Shown piece by piece: positions 15,754 through 23,469 of a stretch of DNA of 35,867 bases. This DNA is from Acidovorax soli. GTDB lineage: Bacteria > Pseudomonadota > Gammaproteobacteria > Burkholderiales > Burkholderiaceae_C. The first letter of the stretch is position 1. Each line of letters opens with the position of its first letter. A model generated the notes under the pieces. That model saw nothing but the letters and a program-made list of their open reading frames with translations. It searched no databases and was not told the origin of the DNA. The position numbers and the translations under genes were made by a program. The stretch lies in NCBI RefSeq assembly GCF_900107605.1, contig NZ_FNQJ01000034.1, positions 1 through 35,867 of the forward strand. The letters run 5' to 3'.

Positions 15754-16662
15754 ATGGCGATCGAATTCAAGGGCCGCGTGGCTATCGTGACGGGCGCAGG
15801 CGGTGGCCTGGGCCGCCAGCATGCGCTGGAACTGGCGGCGCGCGGCGCCAAGGTGCTGGTCAACGACCTGGGCAGCGGCGTGCACGGCGAGGGCGGCTCG
15901 GTCAGTCCGGCCCAGGCGGTGGTCGATGAAATCCGCGCCGCCGGCGGCGAGGCGCTGGCCAATGGTGCCTCGGTCACCGACTTTGCCGCCGTGCAGGCCA
16001 TGGTGCAGCAGGCCATCGACGCCTGGGGCCGGGTGGACATTCTGGTGAACAACGCCGGCATCCTGCGCGACAAGAGCTTTGCCAAGATGGACATGGCGGA
16101 CTTCCGCCTGGTGATGGATGTGCACCTGATGGGCGCCGCCCATTGCTGCAAGGCAGTGTGGCCGCACATGGTGGCGCAGGGCTATGGCCGCATCGTCATG
16201 ACCACCTCGTCCACGGGCCTGTATGGCAACTTCGGCCAGGCCAACTACGGCGCGGCCAAGCTGGCGCAGGTGGGCCTGATGCAGACGCTGGCCATCGAGG
16301 GGGCCAAGCACCACATCCATGTCAACGCCCTGGCACCCACGGCCGCCACCCGCATGACCGAGGGCCTGATGCCCGAAGAGGTGCTGGCCGTGCTCAAGCC
16401 CGAGGCCGTGGTGCCCGCCATGCTGGTGCTGGCGCATGAATCGGCGCCCACGCGCACCATCCTGTGCGCGGGCGCGGGCACCTTCGAGGCGGCGCACATC
16501 ACGCTCACGCAGGGCATCCACTTGGGGCTGGGCGCCGATGTGCCCGAGCAACTGGCCGCGCGCCTGGCCGAGGCGACCGACCGCACCGGCGAGCAGATAC
16601 CACAAAGCGGCGCCGCCCAGGGCAGCAACGAAGTGGGCAAGGCCCTGGCCGCAAGGGCTTGA
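15754..16662 (+). CDS. SDR family oxidoreductase (MFE-2 dehydrogenase-like)
   Basis: This 302-residue short-chain dehydrogenase is similar to the hydroxyacyl-CoA dehydrogenase part of peroxisomal multifunctional enzyme type 2. TGAGGGLGRQHA (about 13-24) is the NAD(P)-binding turn. VNDLGSG and an insertion GVHGEGGSVS follow, typical of that subgroup. NNAG, the catalytic serine in TTSSTGLYGNFGQ, and YGAAK (Tyr/Lys pair) complete the active site. HIHVNALAPTAATRMTEG is the usual post-catalytic loop. A tail of about 60 residues follows the core. The likely reaction is NAD-dependent oxidation of a 3-hydroxyacyl-CoA, inferred from the subgroup. AGAGGAG (15737-15743) supports the start. The neighbour gshA starts 70 bases downstream and is probably independent. 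Confidence 0.9.
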   Translation: MAIEFKGRVAIVTGAGGGLGRQHALELAARGAKVLVNDLGSGVHGEGGSVSPAQAVVDEIRAAGGEALANGASVTDFAAVQAMVQQAIDAWGRVDILVNNAGILRDKSFAKMDMADFRLVMDVHLMGAAHCCKAVWPHMVAQGYGRIVMTTSSTGLYGNFGQANYGAAKLAQVGLMQTLAIEGAKHHIHVNALAPTAATRMTEGLMPEEVLAVLKPEAVVPAMLVLAHESAPTRTILCAGAGTFEAAHITLTQGIHLGLGADVPEQLAARLAEATDRTGEQIPQSGAAQGSNEVGKALAARA

Positions 16663-16732
16663 TCGGGCGGCAGGCGGTCGGCGCGGCGCCGTGCTAAGTT
16701 CCGGGCCGACCCCGAAAATCGGTAACCAAGAT

Positions 16733-18256
16733 ATGAGCACCTTGCAGCAACACATCACCGCCTGTCCCCCCGAGGCCCTGGCCGGCATCCGCCGTGGCAT
16801 CGAAAAAGAGGGTCTGCGCGTGCTGCCCACGGGTGAGCTGGCCCTCACGCCGCACCCGGCGGCGCTGGGCTCGGCGCTCACCCACCCCCACATCACCACC
16901 GACTACAGCGAGTCGCAGATCGAGCTGGTCACGGGCGCCCACCGGGGCGTGCAGCAGTGCCTGGATGAACTCACCGAGATCCACCAGTTCGCCCTGCGCG
17001 TGCTGCACGAGCAGGGCGACGAGATGCTGTGGGCGTCGAGCATGCCCTGCCGCCTGCCCACCGACGAGACCATTCCGCTGGCGCGCTATGGCAGCTCCAA
17101 CGTGGGGCGCGCCAAAAGCGTGTACCGCATGGGCCTGGGCCACCGCTATGGCCGGCGCATGCAGACCATTTGCGGCATCCACTACAACTGGTCGATGCCC
17201 GGTGTGACGAGCGAACAGTATTTCGCGCTGATCCGCAATTTCCGCCGCCATGCCTTCGTGCTGCTGTACCTGTTTGGCGCCTCGCCCGCGCTGTGCCCCT
17301 GCTTTGCGCAGGGGCGCCCGCACGCCATGCAGCGCCTGAGCGAACAGGCGCTGTACCTGCCGCACGCCACCTCGCTGCGCATGGGCCGCCTGGGCTACCA
17401 GAGCGACGCGCAGGCCACGCTGGCCGTGAGCTACAACGGCCTCCGTGGCTATGCCGACTCGCTGCACGAGGCGCTGACCAAGCCTTACCCCGCCTACGAG
17501 GCCGTGGGCATCGTCAACCCGGGGGGCGACTACAACCAGCTGGGCACCAGCCTGCTGCAGATCGAAAACGAGTTCTACGGCACCATCCGCCCCAAGCGCG
17601 TGATCCAGCCCGGCGAGCGCCCGCTGCATGCGCTGCGCGAGCGCGGCGTCGAATATGTCGAGGTGCGCCTGATGGACCTGGACCCGTTCGTGCCGGTGGG
17701 CATCACGGCCGAAACCATGCGGCTGCTCGATGTGTTCCTGCTGCACTGCCTGCTGTCCGACAGCCCGCCCGACACGCCGCAAGAGATCACCGAGCTCAAG
17801 CACAACCAGCACCTCACGGCCGCGCGCGGCCGCGAACCGGGCCTGTGCCTGGTGCGCAACGGGCGCAGCGTGCCGCTGGTGGACTGGGCCGCCCAGGTGC
17901 TGCAAGAGTGCGCGCCGCTGGCCGCCGCGCTGGATGCCACGCACCACAGCAGCGACTACAGCGCCGCGCTGGCCAGCGCCCGCGCCACCTTGGCTCATCC
18001 GGAGCAGACACCCTCGGCCCGCGTGCTCGAACGCATGGCGCAAGCGCACGGCAACAGCTTCACCGGCTTCAGCACCCAGCAGTCCGTCCTGGCGCGCGAT
18101 GCGCTGCTGGCCTTGCCCTGGAGCGCTGCCCAGCAGGCACGTTTTGCCGCACTGGCCGACGAATCCATGGCGGCACAAAAGGCCATCGAGGCAGCCGACA
18201 CGCTGCCGTTTGAAGAATGGCGCCAGCACTACATGGCGGCGCAGGGGCTGGGCTGA
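16733..18256 (+). CDS. gshA: Glutamate-cysteine ligase (E. coli GshA type)
   Basis: This 507-residue ATP-dependent ligase joins glutamate and cysteine in the first step of glutathione synthesis, and is cytoplasmic. It matches the gamma-proteobacterial GshA layout (E. coli, 518 residues): GIEKEGLRVLPTGELALTPH, ALGSALTHPHITTDYSESQI, WASSMPCRLP, ARYGSSNVGRAKSVYR, MQTICGIHYNWSMP, LFGASPALC and SYNGLRGY. Metal- and substrate-binding acids lie in EKEG and SESQIELVT. The frame is open upstream into the SDR end, but ATG 16733 matches the family start. The ribosome site is weak. It converges with the lipoprotein gene across a 307-base non-coding stretch. Confidence 0.95.
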   Translation: MSTLQQHITACPPEALAGIRRGIEKEGLRVLPTGELALTPHPAALGSALTHPHITTDYSESQIELVTGAHRGVQQCLDELTEIHQFALRVLHEQGDEMLWASSMPCRLPTDETIPLARYGSSNVGRAKSVYRMGLGHRYGRRMQTICGIHYNWSMPGVTSEQYFALIRNFRRHAFVLLYLFGASPALCPCFAQGRPHAMQRLSEQALYLPHATSLRMGRLGYQSDAQATLAVSYNGLRGYADSLHEALTKPYPAYEAVGIVNPGGDYNQLGTSLLQIENEFYGTIRPKRVIQPGERPLHALRERGVEYVEVRLMDLDPFVPVGITAETMRLLDVFLLHCLLSDSPPDTPQEITELKHNQHLTAARGREPGLCLVRNGRSVPLVDWAAQVLQECAPLAAALDATHHSSDYSAALASARATLAHPEQTPSARVLERMAQAHGNSFTGFSTQQSVLARDALLALPWSAAQQARFAALADESMAAQKAIEAADTLPFEEWRQHYMAAQGLG

Positions 18257-18563
18257 TCTGCCGGTCGAACCCTCGCTCTGTTCATTGGGGGGCTACCAGG
18301 AATACCGGATTCGCGAGATGCCGCAGGCTTCCTGTACTTTTTTTCGCGTGGGCTTGGTTCTTCGATCGGTTCAGAACATGCCGGGCCCAGGGTGCATGGC
18401 TTCAGGCATGGGTCATGTACGAAACAGGGCGCTCTTGGGCATCCCCTCTGATTTTTGTGGGCCAGGCCATGGCCTGGCGCTGCCGCCACTACAGGCGGGC
18501 AGCTTGCGACCCATACCAGCCCTAAATTTTCCAGAGGAGCAGACCGACATCGAAATGCTCCAT
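18257..18563. other. Non-coding stretch with an 18-bp perfect palindrome
   Basis: No convincing gene lies here. The frames that stay open give peptides without recognisable composition or ribosome sites. Its notable feature is GCCAGGCCATGGCCTGGC at 18461-18478, which equals its own reverse complement. The base composition falls towards the right as the lower-GC lipoprotein gene is approached, so an insertion border may lie in this stretch. Confidence 0.5.
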
Positions 18564-19784
18564 TTAGTTGCGAGGTAGTTGCTGCCCCGTGACGCTATCT
18601 CGAATCTGAGGGGCACCTGGGCCGCCAGTGGTGAAAGTCCGACCATCCGGCGAGATCGCGACGTCGCAACCCAAGTCTCGCACGGTCGTTGTCGTGCCGC
18701 TATCAAGATCAGTTACGAACATTAGAAAAGCTGGCGCGAGTGTTCCTATGCAATCCGGGCACATCATCAGGTTTGCCGATGATGCGAGATAACGCCCGTC
18801 CGCGGAAAATGCTACCTGCGATCCGCAATGAGGAGGAATGGTCCGAGCAGCTTTGGCAAACTTGGATTCAGATCCACCGATAAGAGGTGGCGCGCCTAGA
18901 GTCGGAGCCCCGACAATCTGAAAACCTCGAATTGTGCCAAGCAGCCACAGCAGTAGTCCGCCACCTTGTGCTTTATCAAATGTCCCGGCCGCACTGGTTG
19001 CGGCAGCAACTGGTAAATCGGATTTCTCGAAGCCCCCCGCCAGACTACGCTGCCAGAGTCGCAAATCGTATCCGCCCGCCGTGCTCGCAAATATTCCGCC
19101 TTGTCGCTGGAAAGCCAGGCCGGTAACCGGTGCTTCATGTACTTTTGAGCTGTACAACAGAACGAGTTTTGTTGCATCAAATATCGCAATCTCTCCAGTG
19201 GAAAGCCCCACGACCAAAACCGATCCGTCTGGAGACATAGCAGTGGCCGTAGCCTTGGCGCCAAGTGGTAACTGGACCCTGCTTGCCTGTCCGGTATTCT
19301 TCATGGGCCGCAAGAGCAAATCCGGCCCGGCGCTGATAAGCACTTGTCCATCAGAAGAAAAGATGAGATCGACAATTTGCCCCCCGGCCGGCGAATGGTA
19401 TTTCTCCATACCTGAGGCGACGTCCCACACAACAACATTGCCCGAAATGGCACCCACTGCCAGTAGGCTTCCGTCCGGCGAGAACGTGAGTGGTATTGGG
19501 CGATAGACCGACGCAATCACATCAAGGTAGCTCCGTCGAATAGGTGTCTTATCAACTTCCCGGGTCAAAAGTCGCCTGAATAACAACGGTTGCGCGTCGA
19601 ACAAGGCTACCTCTCCTTCGTTCGTGGCGGCAGCGATAGTCCGGCCGTCGGGCGAGAACGCTGTCGAAACGACGTATCCCAAAGGTTGATCGCGCCCTGG
19701 AGTAGAAGCGCAACCAGACAGCAACACTGCGAGGAGCAATCCCGTCAGTGCCCGACTAATCATTTTCAGCATGGGTGGCATCAT
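18564..19784 (-). CDS. Beta-propeller (WD40-like) lipoprotein
   Basis: This is an approximately 406-residue predicted lipoprotein. The N-terminal hydrophobic segment ends in the lipobox LLSGC, so the mature protein would be anchored through cysteine in the cell envelope. Most of the rest consists of blade-like repeats: AFSPDGRTIAAATNEGEVALFD, LTFSPDGSLLAVGAISGNVV, AMSPDGSVLVVGLSTGEIA, AFSADGRYLASS and AISPDGRTFTTGG. The recurring F/S-PDG-x-x-L/I-A pattern is that of WD40 or YVTN-type propellers, probably six or seven blades. AGGAGG precedes a GTG-ATG-ATG cluster; the true start may be 19784 or 19781. Its codon use is clearly less GC-rich than that of its neighbours, and it stands alone between non-coding flanks, so acquisition by transfer is likely. 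The binding partner is unknown. Confidence 0.82.
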   Translation of the reverse strand: MMPPMLKMISRALTGLLLAVLLSGCASTPGRDQPLGYVVSTAFSPDGRTIAAATNEGEVALFDAQPLLFRRLLTREVDKTPIRRSYLDVIASVYRPIPLTFSPDGSLLAVGAISGNVVVWDVASGMEKYHSPAGGQIVDLIFSSDGQVLISAGPDLLLRPMKNTGQASRVQLPLGAKATATAMSPDGSVLVVGLSTGEIAIFDATKLVLLYSSKVHEAPVTGLAFQRQGGIFASTAGGYDLRLWQRSLAGGFEKSDLPVAAATSAAGTFDKAQGGGLLLWLLGTIRGFQIVGAPTLGAPPLIGGSESKFAKAARTIPPHCGSQVAFSADGRYLASSANLMMCPDCIGTLAPAFLMFVTDLDSGTTTTVRDLGCDVAISPDGRTFTTGGPGAPQIRDSVTGQQLPRN

Positions 19785-20011
19785 CACGCCTCCTCAAGAT
19801 CACGATCTCGACAGATTAACCCTTTAGCCATTCGCCATGGCTGCTTTCGGCACAACTGGCCAATGACCGGTAGTGACCGACAGCAGCCGGCCAGATACAG
19901 CCCCGTTGATCGTGCGATGACCAATGAAGCGGCCACATGGAAGCAACGGTCTGGCTGCGAGCCATCAGACCCGCTGGACATCCCCATGGGTATCGGGAGC
20001 TTGTTGTTGTG

Positions 20012-20060
20012 AAAAAATGATAGCTGCTTGCGCTTATTCAGAAAGCGCTGCAGGCCTATT
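20012..20060 (-). repeat. Short hairpin repeat, family B copy (inverted orientation)
   Basis: AAAAATGATAGCTGCTT, GCGCTT (20030-20035), then AAGCGC (20043-20048), GCAGGCCTATTTCAT. Its reverse complement aligns well with 33051-33106. It abuts the stop codon of the oxidoreductase-like gene (20061). Confidence 0.65.
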
Positions 20061-20288
20061 TCATGCGAAATTTACAGGATCAATCTGCAGCAGCGCCTCT
20101 TGCCTCCAGTATTCGGCCGCATCGAGGTAGCCCTCCCACACGCAGCCATTGCAGCCGCGTCCGCAGCAGGTGGTGGGCTCGGTCGGAGGCTCGCGCAGCG
20201 CCAGGCCCTGGGCACGGGCCTGCTGCTGCAGCACTTCGAACATGGCGCGGGCCGAGGGGGCGTCGGTGGCGCGGGCGGGTTCCAGCAT
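20061..20288 (-). CDS. Oxidoreductase-like domain protein (small CCxxGCxxCVW protein)
   Basis: This 75-residue protein has the compact cysteine motif CCGRGCNGCVWEGYLDAAEYW in its C-terminal half. That motif defines the oxidoreductase-like N-terminal domain family, found as small proteins in proteobacteria and as part of larger eukaryotic proteins. The four cysteines suggest metal or iron-sulphur binding, but the role is not established. The start at 20288 lies 14 bases after the stop of the two-TM protein gene, so the two are probably cotranscribed. Confidence 0.75.
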   Translation of the reverse strand: MLEPARATDAPSARAMFEVLQQQARAQGLALREPPTEPTTCCGRGCNGCVWEGYLDAAEYWRQEALLQIDPVNFA

Positions 20289-20302
20289 CCGCAGGGCCGC
20301 CG

Positions 20303-20557
20303 TCACTGCCGGTCGCGTGCCTTGGCCGCCGCTGCGCGGCGCATGGCATAGCGCACCAGGAACGCGCCGCCCAGCACCAGCGCAAACCAGCCCACCAGTG
20401 CCGACTGCGCCATGATGTCCTGCACGCCGGGCGACCGCGCCACATAGGGCGCGATCAGCACCACCAGGCCGATCAGTGCGCAAGTGACCCCCTTGAACAA
20501 AAGCTCTTTGTCTGCCTTGTCGGCGGGGCTGGCGGGGCGGCGGGATGGTGCGGGCAT
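20303..20557 (-). CDS. Small membrane protein with two predicted TM helices
   Basis: This 84-residue protein has a basic, proline-rich N-terminus, then two hydrophobic segments: GVTCALIGLVVLIAPYVA (about 23-40) and ALVGWFALVLGGAFLVRYA (about 53-71). A basic tail, MRRAAAAKARDRQ, would face the cytoplasm. No family name is recognised with confidence. It is divergent from the YlqF gene with 86 bases between and leads into the oxidoreductase-like gene. Confidence 0.7.
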   Translation of the reverse strand: MPAPSRRPASPADKADKELLFKGVTCALIGLVVLIAPYVARSPGVQDIMAQSALVGWFALVLGGAFLVRYAMRRAAAAKARDRQ

Positions 20558-20643
20558 GGCAGGCGTGGAACGTGAGGAGACGGGACGCGATTATCCTTGC
20601 CTCCCTCAGCCCGCACCCAAACTACAAGAAAGTACCCCCTCGC

Positions 20644-21594
20644 ATGGCCATCCAGTGGTTCCCCGGTCACATGCACCTGACCCGAAAAGCCATCACCGAA
20701 CGCATCAAGGACATTGATGTGGTGATCGAGGTGCTGGACGCGCGCCTGCCCGGCTCCAGCGCCAACCCGCTGCTGGCCGAACTCACGGGCCACAAACCCA
20801 CGCTCAAGGTGCTCAACAAGCAGGACGTGGCCGACCCCGAGCGCACCGCGCTGTGGCTGGACTGGTACAACGCGCTGCCCGACACGCGCGCCGTGCCGCT
20901 TGATGCATCCGACCCGGCGCCCGCGCGCAAGCTCATCGACGCCTGCCACCTGCTGGCCCCCGGCCGGGGCGGCATGGCCAAGCCCATGCGTGTGCTGATC
21001 TGCGGCGTGCCCAACGTGGGCAAGTCCACGCTCATCAACACACTCACCAGCAAGCGCCAGGCCAAGACCGGCGACGAGGCCGGCATCACCAAGCTGGAGC
21101 AGCGCATCACGCTGGCCGACGATTTCTACCTTTGGGACACGCCCGGCATGCTCTGGCCGCGCATCAGCGTGGTCGAGAGCGGCTACAACCTGGCCGCCAG
21201 CGGCGCCGTTGGCCGCAATGCCTACGACGAGGAACTGGTGGCGCTGGAGCTGCTGCGCCGCCTGCAGAAAAACTATGCCCCGCTGCTGGAGGTCCGCTAC
21301 AGGCTGGGCCTGCCTGCGGGCGTGGTGGCCGGGATGCACGACGAGGAACTGCTCGAAGCCATTGGCAGAAAACGCGGCGCCATGCTGGGCGGCGGGCGCG
21401 TCAACCTGCAAAAAACCGCCGAGATCGTGATGACGGACTTTCGCACCGCCATTCTGGGGCGCATCACGCTGGAAACGCCGGCCGAATTCGAGGCCTGGCG
21501 GGCCGCCGCCGCCCTGTTGGAGGCCGAGCGCGAGGCCAGGAAGCAGGCACGGGAAAACCGCAAGAAAAAGGGCAGCGGCACCCGCCAGCCCTGA
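20644..21594 (+). CDS. ylqF: Ribosome biogenesis GTPase YlqF/RbgA
   Basis: This 316-residue circularly permuted GTPase is required in model bacteria for a late step of 50S subunit assembly. The permutation is visible: the G4 motif NKQD (58-61) precedes the G1 loop GVPNVGKST (121-129), and G3 DTPG (165-168) follows. The N-terminus IQWFPGHMHLTRKAI is the YlqF hallmark. A C-terminal lysine/arginine-rich tail (AREARKQARENRKKKG style) would contact RNA. The open frame extends 33 codons upstream, but ATG 20644 gives the family start MAIQWFPGHM. The ribosome site is weak. Confidence 0.94.
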   Translation: MAIQWFPGHMHLTRKAITERIKDIDVVIEVLDARLPGSSANPLLAELTGHKPTLKVLNKQDVADPERTALWLDWYNALPDTRAVPLDASDPAPARKLIDACHLLAPGRGGMAKPMRVLICGVPNVGKSTLINTLTSKRQAKTGDEAGITKLEQRITLADDFYLWDTPGMLWPRISVVESGYNLAASGAVGRNAYDEELVALELLRRLQKNYAPLLEVRYRLGLPAGVVAGMHDEELLEAIGRKRGAMLGGGRVNLQKTAEIVMTDFRTAILGRITLETPAEFEAWRAAAALLEAEREARKQARENRKKKGSGTRQP

Positions 21595-21616
21595 TCAGCC
21601 GCCCGCCTGCGGTCGC

Positions 21617-21760
21617 CTATTTGTTCTTGTCCTTGCCGCGGGGAATGACCGCCGTGACCGGCGGCATGGGGCGGTCGGAACCGTGGCCCTCCTTGGGGGG
21701 CGATGTGTCTTTCTTCGGCTTTTTTGCCATCTTGTTGTTGTGCATTTGTCCTTTGGCCAT
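21617..21760 (-). CDS. Small conserved lysine-rich protein
   Basis: This 47-residue basic protein starts MAKGQMHNNKMAKKPKKD and ends VTAVIPRGKDKNK. Similar MAKGQM..NKE.KKPKK proteins are common in proteobacteria, with no known function. ATG 21760 has a textbook ribosome site (AGGAGG, five bases before). This is the main reason for calling such a short gene and for rejecting the 18-codon upstream extension. It converges with ylqF, with 22 bases between stops. Confidence 0.72.
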   Translation of the reverse strand: MAKGQMHNNKMAKKPKKDTSPPKEGHGSDRPMPPVTAVIPRGKDKNK

Positions 21761-21913
21761 GAATCCTCCTGGGCGGGTCTCGGGATGGGACCACTCGGGG
21801 TGATGGTACGTCACAAAACGGCAGGGCCTGCCTGTGCCGGGGCGGCCGCTGGTGGGCCTTGGGAGTGGGACTCGGTGCGGTTCACGCGCCGGTCGTGACG
21901 GTGCGGCGCCCGC

Positions 21914-22453
21914 TCAGAACGACGAGCCGGGCTGGGCCAGAAACGCCAGCTCGCCGGGCGTGGATACGCGCCCCAGCGCGGCGTTGCGGTGCGGGTAGCG
22001 GCCAAAGCGCGCAATGATGTCGCGGTGCGCCACTTCGAAGCGCAGGTTGGACTCCAGCCCTGGCTGGTTAAACAGCACCATGGCCTGGGCGTGGATGGCG
22101 CTGGATTCGCTGTGCATGTAGGGCAGGTAGGCAAAGGCGCGCTGCGCCGGCGGCAGGGCTGCATCATGGCCGCCGGCCACCAGCTCCTGGGCCAGCACCA
22201 GGGCCTGGGCATCCTGTGCAAACGCCAGCGGCGTGCCGCGATGGATGTTGCGCGAGAACTGGTCGAGCACCACGATCTCGGCCAGGCGGCCTTGCGGCGT
22301 GGCGCGCCACCGCCACAGCTCACAGCGCTGCGCCGCCTCCCAGGTGGGGCCGAAGCGCACGCGGATCATGGCGTCGATGGCGTCTTCCTGGGCAAAGTGC
22401 TGCGCCGGCGAGAGTTCTTCGAACCAGAAATGGAGGATGTCTTCGGCTTGCAT
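21914..22453 (-). CDS. DUF924 family protein
   Basis: This 179-residue, mostly helical protein is typical of DUF924: ILHFWFEELSPAQHFAQEDAID at the start, VVLDQFSRNIHRGTPLAFAQD in the middle (the strongest signature), then FAYLPYMHSES and RFGRYPHRNAALGR. The family has a TPR-like fold, and its function is not established. A TTG five codons upstream (22468) is an alternative start. It is followed leftward by a 153-base spacer before the small lysine-rich gene. Confidence 0.9.
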   Translation of the reverse strand: MQAEDILHFWFEELSPAQHFAQEDAIDAMIRVRFGPTWEAAQRCELWRWRATPQGRLAEIVVLDQFSRNIHRGTPLAFAQDAQALVLAQELVAGGHDAALPPAQRAFAYLPYMHSESSAIHAQAMVLFNQPGLESNLRFEVAHRDIIARFGRYPHRNAALGRVSTPGELAFLAQPGSSF

Positions 22454-22466
22454 GGGGCAGGAGTTC

Positions 22467-22513
22467 AAATGGGCTTGTAACGCTGGATGATAAAGCGCTA
22501 CGTGCTCTTAAAG
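22467..22513 (+). repeat. Short hairpin repeat, family B copy
   Basis: AAATGGGCTTGTAACGCTGG, ATGATAAAGCGCTACG, then TGCTCTTAAAG. It aligns along its length with 33051-33106 (AAATGGCTTCTGGCGCTTTA...AAGCGCTAGCAGCTATGAAAA). It lies just upstream of the DUF924 gene. Confidence 0.55.
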
Positions 22514-22560
22514 ATGTAGCGATAGATTGAGGGCGCTCCAGGCCGGCCTGCGCAGCCAGG

Positions 22561-23373
22561 CTAGCGTGCGCCGCTTGACGGCTCCCACGGCAGGCGTGCC
22601 AGCAGGCGTTGCCAGTCGGTGGTGGGAGAGTCATCGCAGTGCGCTGGCTCCGCAGGGGTGGCATCCCAGGCTGCGCCGGGCTGGTTTCCTGCGGGCCATT
22701 GCAGGCCGCTGTCCAACGCCAGGGCCACGCCCGTCACCGGGTGGGGCACCGTGAGCTGCCAGGCATGCAGCCACAGCCTTTGTTGGCCCAGCCGCTCGGC
22801 CCACCAGCGGTTGAGCGGGCCCTTGCCGTGGGTGGCATCGCCGATGATCGGGTGCGCCAGGTGCTTGAGGTGGCGGCGGATCTGGTGGCGCCTGCCGGTG
22901 GTGGGCACCGCCTCCACCAGCGAGGCGCGGGTGCTGGCAAAGCGTGCGTCGCTGGCCTCGGGCAGCGTGAGCTGCGCCAGGCGGCGAAAACGGGTGTGTG
23001 CGTCCTGCACGGCGGCATCCGAAGGGGCGTCGTCGGGCTTGAGCGCATGGTCCACCTCGATGGCGTCAGGTGCCCAGCCGCGCACCAGGGCCAGGTAGCG
23101 CTTGGTGGTGGCACCGTGCTCGAAGGCCTGCGACAGCGCGCGGGCCGCATCGCTGTGCAGCGCCATCACCAGCACGCCGCAGGTGCCCTTGTCGAGCCGG
23201 TGCACGGGGTACACATGCTGGCCCAGCTGGTCGCGCAGGGTCTGCATCACAAAGCGTGTCTCGCCCGCGTCCAGCCCCGTGCGGTGCACCAGCCAGCCCG
23301 CGGGCTTGTAGACGGCCACCAGGTGCGCGTCGCGCCAGAGAATGTGCAAGAGGGGCGTCATGGGGATTGTCAT
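22561..23373 (-). CDS. truC: RluA-family pseudouridine synthase, TruC-like (tRNA U65)
   Basis: This 270-residue pseudouridine synthase resembles E. coli TruC, which modifies U65 of tRNA: LHILWRDAHLVAVYKPAGWLVHR, VMQTLRDQLGQHVYPVHRLD and TTGRRHQIRRHLKHLAHPIIGD. The catalytic aspartate is Asp61 in HRLDKGTCG. It is about 10 residues longer at the C-terminus than E. coli TruC, ending in a variable acidic/tryptophan tail. Several in-frame ATGs (23397, 23373, 23361) are possible and none has a good ribosome site. It is divergent from the DHH gene. Confidence 0.87.
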   Translation of the reverse strand: MTIPMTPLLHILWRDAHLVAVYKPAGWLVHRTGLDAGETRFVMQTLRDQLGQHVYPVHRLDKGTCGVLVMALHSDAARALSQAFEHGATTKRYLALVRGWAPDAIEVDHALKPDDAPSDAAVQDAHTRFRRLAQLTLPEASDARFASTRASLVEAVPTTGRRHQIRRHLKHLAHPIIGDATHGKGPLNRWWAERLGQQRLWLHAWQLTVPHPVTGVALALDSGLQWPAGNQPGAAWDATPAEPAHCDDSPTTDWQRLLARLPWEPSSGAR

Positions 23374-23412
23374 GGTGGCAAGGCTGTGGCTGGGCATTGT
23401 GCTGCCTGCGTG

Positions 23413-23449
23413 GCGTGCATTCGGGTCATGGCGCTTTCGCCATGCACGC
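23413..23449. promoter_or_regulatory. Overlapping inverted repeats in the truC-DHH divergent spacer
   Basis: Two competing structures share bases: GCGTGCAT (23413-23420) with ATGCACGC (23442-23449), and CATGGCG-CTTT-CGCCATG (23427-23444). They lie between the divergent truC and DHH starts and could be operators or a 5'-leader fold. Confidence 0.35.
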
Positions 23450-23469
23450 ACGCGACAATCGCAGGCACC

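Noticed and set aside
18217..18525. Short + strand frame after gshA
   Set aside because: No ribosome site, unusual Trp/Cys/Arg composition, overlaps the gshA end and the palindrome.
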